From positions 186,001 to 250,000 of the forward strand of contig NZ_PYMA01000006.1 in the NCBI RefSeq assembly GCF_003026495.1: a stretch of DNA of 64,000 bases, given 5' to 3'. Below the pieces are notes generated by a model. That model was not told the origin of the DNA and ran no database searches. It saw only the letters and a program-made list of their open reading frames with translations. Below are positions 60,921 to 64,000 of this stretch, piece by piece. The position numbers were made by a program, and so were the translations under genes. Each line of letters begins with the position of its first letter. Positions within the stretch are counted from its first letter, which is position 1. This stretch comes from Photobacterium sanctipauli (GTDB lineage: Bacteria > Pseudomonadota > Gammaproteobacteria > Enterobacterales > Vibrionaceae).

Positions 60921-62213
60921 TTATTCTTCGTTATCGCACAGGATATTCGCCAGGGTACGAACGCCCATACCGGTTGCACCGGCAGCCCACTTATCGTTGG
61001 CCGATTTACGGTAGGTACCGCTGGCATCGATGTGCATCCAACCTGAGTGGTAATCTTCAACGAAATAAGACAGGAATGCCGCAGCCGTACTTGCGCCCGG
61101 CATAAAGTCCCCTTGAGAGATATTCGCCAAATCAGCAAAGTTCGAAGGCATCATCGCACGGTGGTGCTCCGAAAGCGGTAGTGGCCATAGGCCTTCATGC
61201 TCTTCGCTCGCCGCCATCAATGCCTGCTGAGCCAACTCGTGGTCGAAGCTGAACAGCGCGTGGTAATCGTTGCCCAGTGCATTCTTCGCCGCACCGGTCA
61301 GGGTGGCACAGTCGATGATCACTTCAGGGTTTTGCGCATTGGCGTAAATCAGACCGTCAGCCAATACCAAGCGGCCTTCCGCATCGGTGTTTAGGATCTC
61401 GACGGTTTTGCCGTTCTTGTAGGTAATGATATCGCCCAGCTTGAAGGCACGACCCGACACCATGTTTTCAGCACAACAAAGGATCAGCTTGATGCGCTTG
61501 TTGGTGCCGCGCGCGATTGCTAGCGCCAGGCCACCGGTTGCCATTGCCGAGCCACCCATGTCTGCCTTCATCGCAGTCATGCCCGCAGACGGCTTCATGC
61601 TGTAGCCACCTGAATCGAAAGTAATGCCCTTACCAACCAAGCAAGTATGCACGGGTGCATCCGCATCACCGGTTGGGTTGTAGTCTAGGCGAAGCATCGC
61701 AGGTGAGCGCTCCGAACCACGGCCAACGGTATGGATACCGTTCCAGCCTTCATCAAGCAAATCATTACCCTTGATGATTTTGTAAGTCACATGCTCTGGG
61801 GCCAGTGATTTAATGAATTCGCCGGCACGGGCAGCCAGTTGCGAAGGACGAACAATTTCTGCCGACTGGTTAATGATCTCGCGAACCCAGTTGGTTGCCG
61901 TAAGGCGCGCTTGAAGTTCCGCTTCTTCTGCTTCAGGCAAAGCCGCCCAGCTTACATCATTGCCCGGTTTAGCATTGCGGTGGCCCTGAATAAAGGCCCA
62001 AATCGTTTCCAGCTCCCAACCTTCACCAACTAGCTCTACCTGCTTGATCCCTTGGCTATCAAGCTTGCGTCCCGCACGCTGTATCGATGCCAGCGCATCG
62101 CTTTCATTGACGTGAACAACAGCGCCTTCAGCTTCGAAAGTCACCAGGGCACCTTTGCCCCACTTCTCATCAGCAGCTTCCGTAGTTAGCAGAACGTTCA
62201 TTTTGGCGGACAT
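60921..62213 (-). CDS. pepB: PepB-type leucyl aminopeptidase, copy 2
   Basis: A 430-residue M17 aminopeptidase that resembles E. coli PepB (427). It has [30 protein letters not shown] and [17 protein letters not shown], the dizinc-binding and catalytic residues. N-terminus [24 protein letters not shown] is family-like. It shares the general architecture and many motifs with copy 1, which follows it, so the pair probably arose by tandem duplication. It lies between iscX and ndk as pepB does in E. coli. Confidence 0.92.
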   Translation of the reverse strand: MSAKMNVLLTTEAADEKWGKGALVTFEAEGAVVHVNESDALASIQRAGRKLDSQGIKQVELVGEGWELETIWAFIQGHRNAKPGNDVSWAALPEAEEAELQARLTATNWVREIINQSAEIVRPSQLAARAGEFIKSLAPEHVTYKIIKGNDLLDEGWNGIHTVGRGSERSPAMLRLDYNPTGDADAPVHTCLVGKGITFDSGGYSMKPSAGMTAMKADMGGSAMATGGLALAIARGTNKRIKLILCCAENMVSGRAFKLGDIITYKNGKTVEILNTDAEGRLVLADGLIYANAQNPEVIIDCATLTGAAKNALGNDYHALFSFDHELAQQALMAASEEHEGLWPLPLSEHHRAMMPSNFADLANISQGDFMPGASTAAAFLSYFVEDYHSGWMHIDASGTYRKSANDKWAAGATGMGVRTLANILCDNEE

Positions 62214-62371
62214 GAATAACTCCTTGATATTTGATAACCACCAGCAAACGGCTGGCGATTAATGGGTCTCAGCGTGAAAACCACCCTGTACCGTCTTAAT
62301 GCATTTGGGTAACAAACCAATGACAATAACGTTACCACACATAACAGTTGGTATGGGGGCAGAATCAGGTA

Positions 62372-62482
62372 TTACAAGGGGGCAATCAGCTGATAATACA
62401 CATAATAGGCAAATAGCCCTGAAAGAACGGTAAAAACAAAGTTAATTATTTTGCCAATAACCCTGTTTTCAGAATTATCCAT
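62372..62482 (-). CDS. Candidate 36-residue membrane protein (small ORF)
   Basis: A short minus-strand frame (MDNSENRVIGKIINFV, then a hydrophobic stretch FTVLSGLFAYYVYYQLIAPL) with a clear N-terminal charged part and one membrane segment. It starts at an ATG with AAGG 8 nt upstream and ends at TAA. It lies in a 435-bp gap between pepB and iscX that otherwise holds no gene. I do not recognise the family; it may simply be a chance frame. Confidence 0.45.
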   Translation of the reverse strand: MDNSENRVIGKIINFVFTVLSGLFAYYVYYQLIAPL

Positions 62483-62648
62483 ACTTTGCCTTGCCAAAAC
62501 ATAATAAACAAGGCGTTTACAACAAGATTAAGAGCAAGATCAGATCAAAGGGAAGAATCTGTGCCTTAGCAAGCCGTGGCAGGTAGGTGGCTAGCGTGAT
62601 AGGCGCCTATAATAAGACAGCGAAGTGAACAGAGGAGCAGTGCGCTGA

Positions 62649-62849
62649 TCAGTCTGCTTCTTCTATCCAGCACATTTGGACCGCTTCCAATACCCGCTCG
62701 CTACAATGGTTGGGATCATCATCGAACGCTTCCAGCTCGAGGATCCATTCTCGCAGGTCGGTAAAGCGAATAGTGGTTGGGTTTACGTCAGGGTGCTGCT
62801 CGGACAGCTCGATTGCCAATTCTCTTGAATCAATCCATTTCAAGCCCAT
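62649..62849 (-). CDS. iscX: Iron-sulfur assembly protein IscX
   Basis: A 66-residue acidic protein, the same length as E. coli IscX. It binds IscS and iron and modulates cluster assembly. The FTDLREWILELEAFDDDP segment is characteristic. The ATG at 62849 (MGLKWIDSREL) is preceded by an ideal AAGGAGG; a longer frame upstream is not credible. It follows fdx across a strong hairpin. Confidence 0.93.
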   Translation of the reverse strand: MGLKWIDSRELAIELSEQHPDVNPTTIRFTDLREWILELEAFDDDPNHCSERVLEAVQMCWIEEAD

Positions 62850-62956
62850 TGGAACCTCCTTCTGTGTTGAGTGAATATCCATTCCGTTAGCTTCTTGCAA
62901 GCTCACCGCTTGGCGGTATAAAGAGAAGATAAGGGAATGCATATTAGTGTAGCCGA

Positions 62957-62991
62957 CCCGCTAGTAACCGGTTGTCTCAGTTACTAGCGGG
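62957..62991 (-). repeat. Perfect 12-bp hairpin between fdx and iscX
   Basis: CCCGCTAGTAAC and GTTACTAGCGGG enclose an 11-nt loop. There is no T-run on the coding strand. It could be an mRNA processing or stability element that lowers iscX relative to fdx. Confidence 0.6.
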
Positions 62992-63002
62992 GCTAACCAC
63001 GG

Positions 63003-63341
63003 TTAGTGGTTTTCTGATGCTAGGTTCAGTGTATACTTCGGAATTTCTACCACTAGATCCTCATCAGCCACTTTTGCCTGACATCCCAAGCGAGACTCAG
63101 GCTCAAGGCCCCAAGCCTTGTCCAGCATGTCATCTTCAAGCTCGTCACTTTCTTCCAGTGAGTCAAAGCCTTCACGTACGATACAGTGGCACGTGGTACA
63201 CGCACAGGATTTTTCACACGCATGTTCAATGCCAATACCGTTGCGCAGTGCCACGTCAAGAATGGTTTCGCCTTCTTGCGCTTCTAGCACTGCCCCTTCC
63301 GGGCAAAGCTCATCATGGGGTAATACAACAATCTTAGGCAT
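63003..63341 (-). CDS. fdx: ISC-type [2Fe-2S] ferredoxin
   Basis: A 112-residue ferredoxin that donates electrons in iron-sulfur cluster assembly. The cluster cysteines are Cys42, Cys48, Cys51 and Cys87 (HACEKSCACTTCHC and later RLGCQAK). The adrenodoxin-like acidic segment (residues 60-75) is present. It begins 2 bp after hscA ends, so it is in the iscRSUA-hscBA-fdx-iscX operon, of which this is the tail. Confidence 0.95.
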   Translation of the reverse strand: MPKIVVLPHDELCPEGAVLEAQEGETILDVALRNGIGIEHACEKSCACTTCHCIVREGFDSLEESDELEDDMLDKAWGLEPESRLGCQAKVADEDLVVEIPKYTLNLASENH

Positions 63342-63343
63342 GC

Positions 63344-64000
63344 CTAAACCTCATCAATCGACTGGCCAGCCAGTGCCTGACGAATAGACTGATCCATTCG
63401 GCGGGACGCAAATTCCTGGCTCGCTTTATCTGTTTTCTTAATACCGGCTTCAATCGCGTGCGGGTCTGTACCCTGGCGCAATTGAACCAATTCCATCATG
63501 ACGGCTTCCAGCTCGTCGCGCTCTTCTTTTGTCAGCAGCGTATCACCGTCTGCTGCCAGCGCTGCAATCAATCCTTCCAGCACGCGATCCGCTTCCACTT
63601 GTTGCTCTGCAAGGGCGCGGGCGTCTTTATCGTCCTGGGCGAATGTCATTGAATCGCGGATCATAGTCGCGATTTCATCATCAGTGAGGCCGTAAGATGG
63701 CTTCACCTGAATAGAAGATTGTACCTGGCTGCTCTTTTCCATCGCGGTAACAGACAGCAGGCCATCGGCATCGACTTGGTATGTCACGCGGATATGGGCA
63801 GCGCCCGCTGCCATGGCAGGGATGCCACGCAGGGTAAAGCGTGCCAAAGAGCGGCAATCGCTGACCATTTCACGCTCGCCCTGTACAACATGCACAGACA
63901 TTGCGGTTTGGCCGTCTTTGAAAGTCGTGAACTCTTGGGCACGAGCGACAGGGATCGTGGTGTTGCGCGGAATGATCTTCTCAACCATGCCGCCCATGGT
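63344..64000 (-). CDS. hscA: Fe-S cluster chaperone HscA, C-terminal part (partial)
   Basis: The last ~218 codons of an Hsp70 chaperone that runs off the window. It contains the substrate-binding domain ([32 protein letters not shown]) and the helical lid to the C-terminus. HscA with HscB helps release clusters from IscU. It is clearly HscA rather than DnaK from its shorter, acidic lid and its neighbours. Confidence 0.92.
   Translation of the reverse strand, partial: TMGGMVEKIIPRNTTIPVARAQEFTTFKDGQTAMSVHVVQGEREMVSDCRSLARFTLRGIPAMAAGAAHIRVTYQVDADGLLSVTAMEKSSQVQSSIQVKPSYGLTDDEIATMIRDSMTFAQDDKDARALAEQQVEADRVLEGLIAALAADGDTLLTKEERDELEAVMMELVQLRQGTDPHAIEAGIKKTDKASQEFASRRMDQSIRQALAGQSIDEV

Noticed and set aside
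62600..62611. Perfect palindrome ATAGGCGCCTAT upstream of a TATAAT
   Set aside because: No -35 element or gene on the plus strand follows at a suitable distance; left as unexplained.

Overview
The window is a continuous piece of a gammaproteobacterial chromosome, about 50% G+C, densely packed and almost entirely housekeeping. The organism is most likely a member of the Vibrionaceae, perhaps Photobacterium or a relative. The main reasons are the sodium-driven polar flagellar stator PomA/PomB, a vibrio-type OmpK porin beside a Tsx-family channel, and many protein sequences that read as close to their Vibrio and E. coli counterparts. The genus is an inference. I see no tRNA, rRNA, CRISPR array, prophage, integrase or transposase.

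Layout. 1-7.4 kb: the end of rlmG, a yajG/peptidyl-prolyl isomerase pair, a small conserved-looking protein behind a hairpin, ampG, tsx and ompK, then panE-yajL. 7.5-14.2 kb: thiI and pomAB (with a consensus sigma-28 promoter) on the minus strand, and xseB-ispA-dxs on the plus strand. 14.2-24.1 kb: a large exported protein of unknown function, then pgpA, thiL, nusB, ribH, a RibB whose cyclohydrolase-like half lacks its zinc cysteines, ribE, ribD, nrdR and glyA. 24.4-33.5 kb: a YitT-family membrane protein, glnB, two small genes, purL, mltF and tadA. 33.6-40.3 kb: a formaldehyde-detoxification unit (LysR regulator, frmA-type dehydrogenase, frmB-type hydrolase) and two AbgT-family transporters. 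40.8-45.9 kb: guaA, guaB, xseA and yfgJ. 46.1-49.7 kb: a GH1 glucosidase, a LacI-type regulator and an AlaX-like tRNA-editing protein. 49.8-64 kb: der, bamB, yfgM, hisS, ispG, rodZ, pilW, rlmN, ndk, two tandem pepB-type peptidases, iscX, fdx and the end of hscA.

How the genes work together. Three purine or one-carbon loci (glyA, purL, guaBA) carry strong PurR-type boxes, so one purine-responsive repressor probably ties them together. The riboflavin cluster is nearly complete but lacks a functional GTP cyclohydrolase II. Isoprenoid genes occur at three points (ispA, dxs, ispG). The order of genes closely follows two E. coli neighbourhoods (the nrdR-to-panE/ampG/tsx area and the glyA-purL-guaBA-der-iscX area), joined here into one stretch. 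Against that conserved background the accessory genes stand out: pomAB, the 696-residue exported protein, the formaldehyde/AbgT block and the GH1-LacI-AlaX block.

No striking new defence or mobile system is visible. The best leads are an exported glycosidase-like protein with a textbook EF-hand loop, a perfect double-operator hairpin before the GH1 gene, a Shine-Dalgarno-trapping hairpin, a 36-codon membrane-protein ORF, and a repeated habit of U-tract-less hairpins between operon genes.
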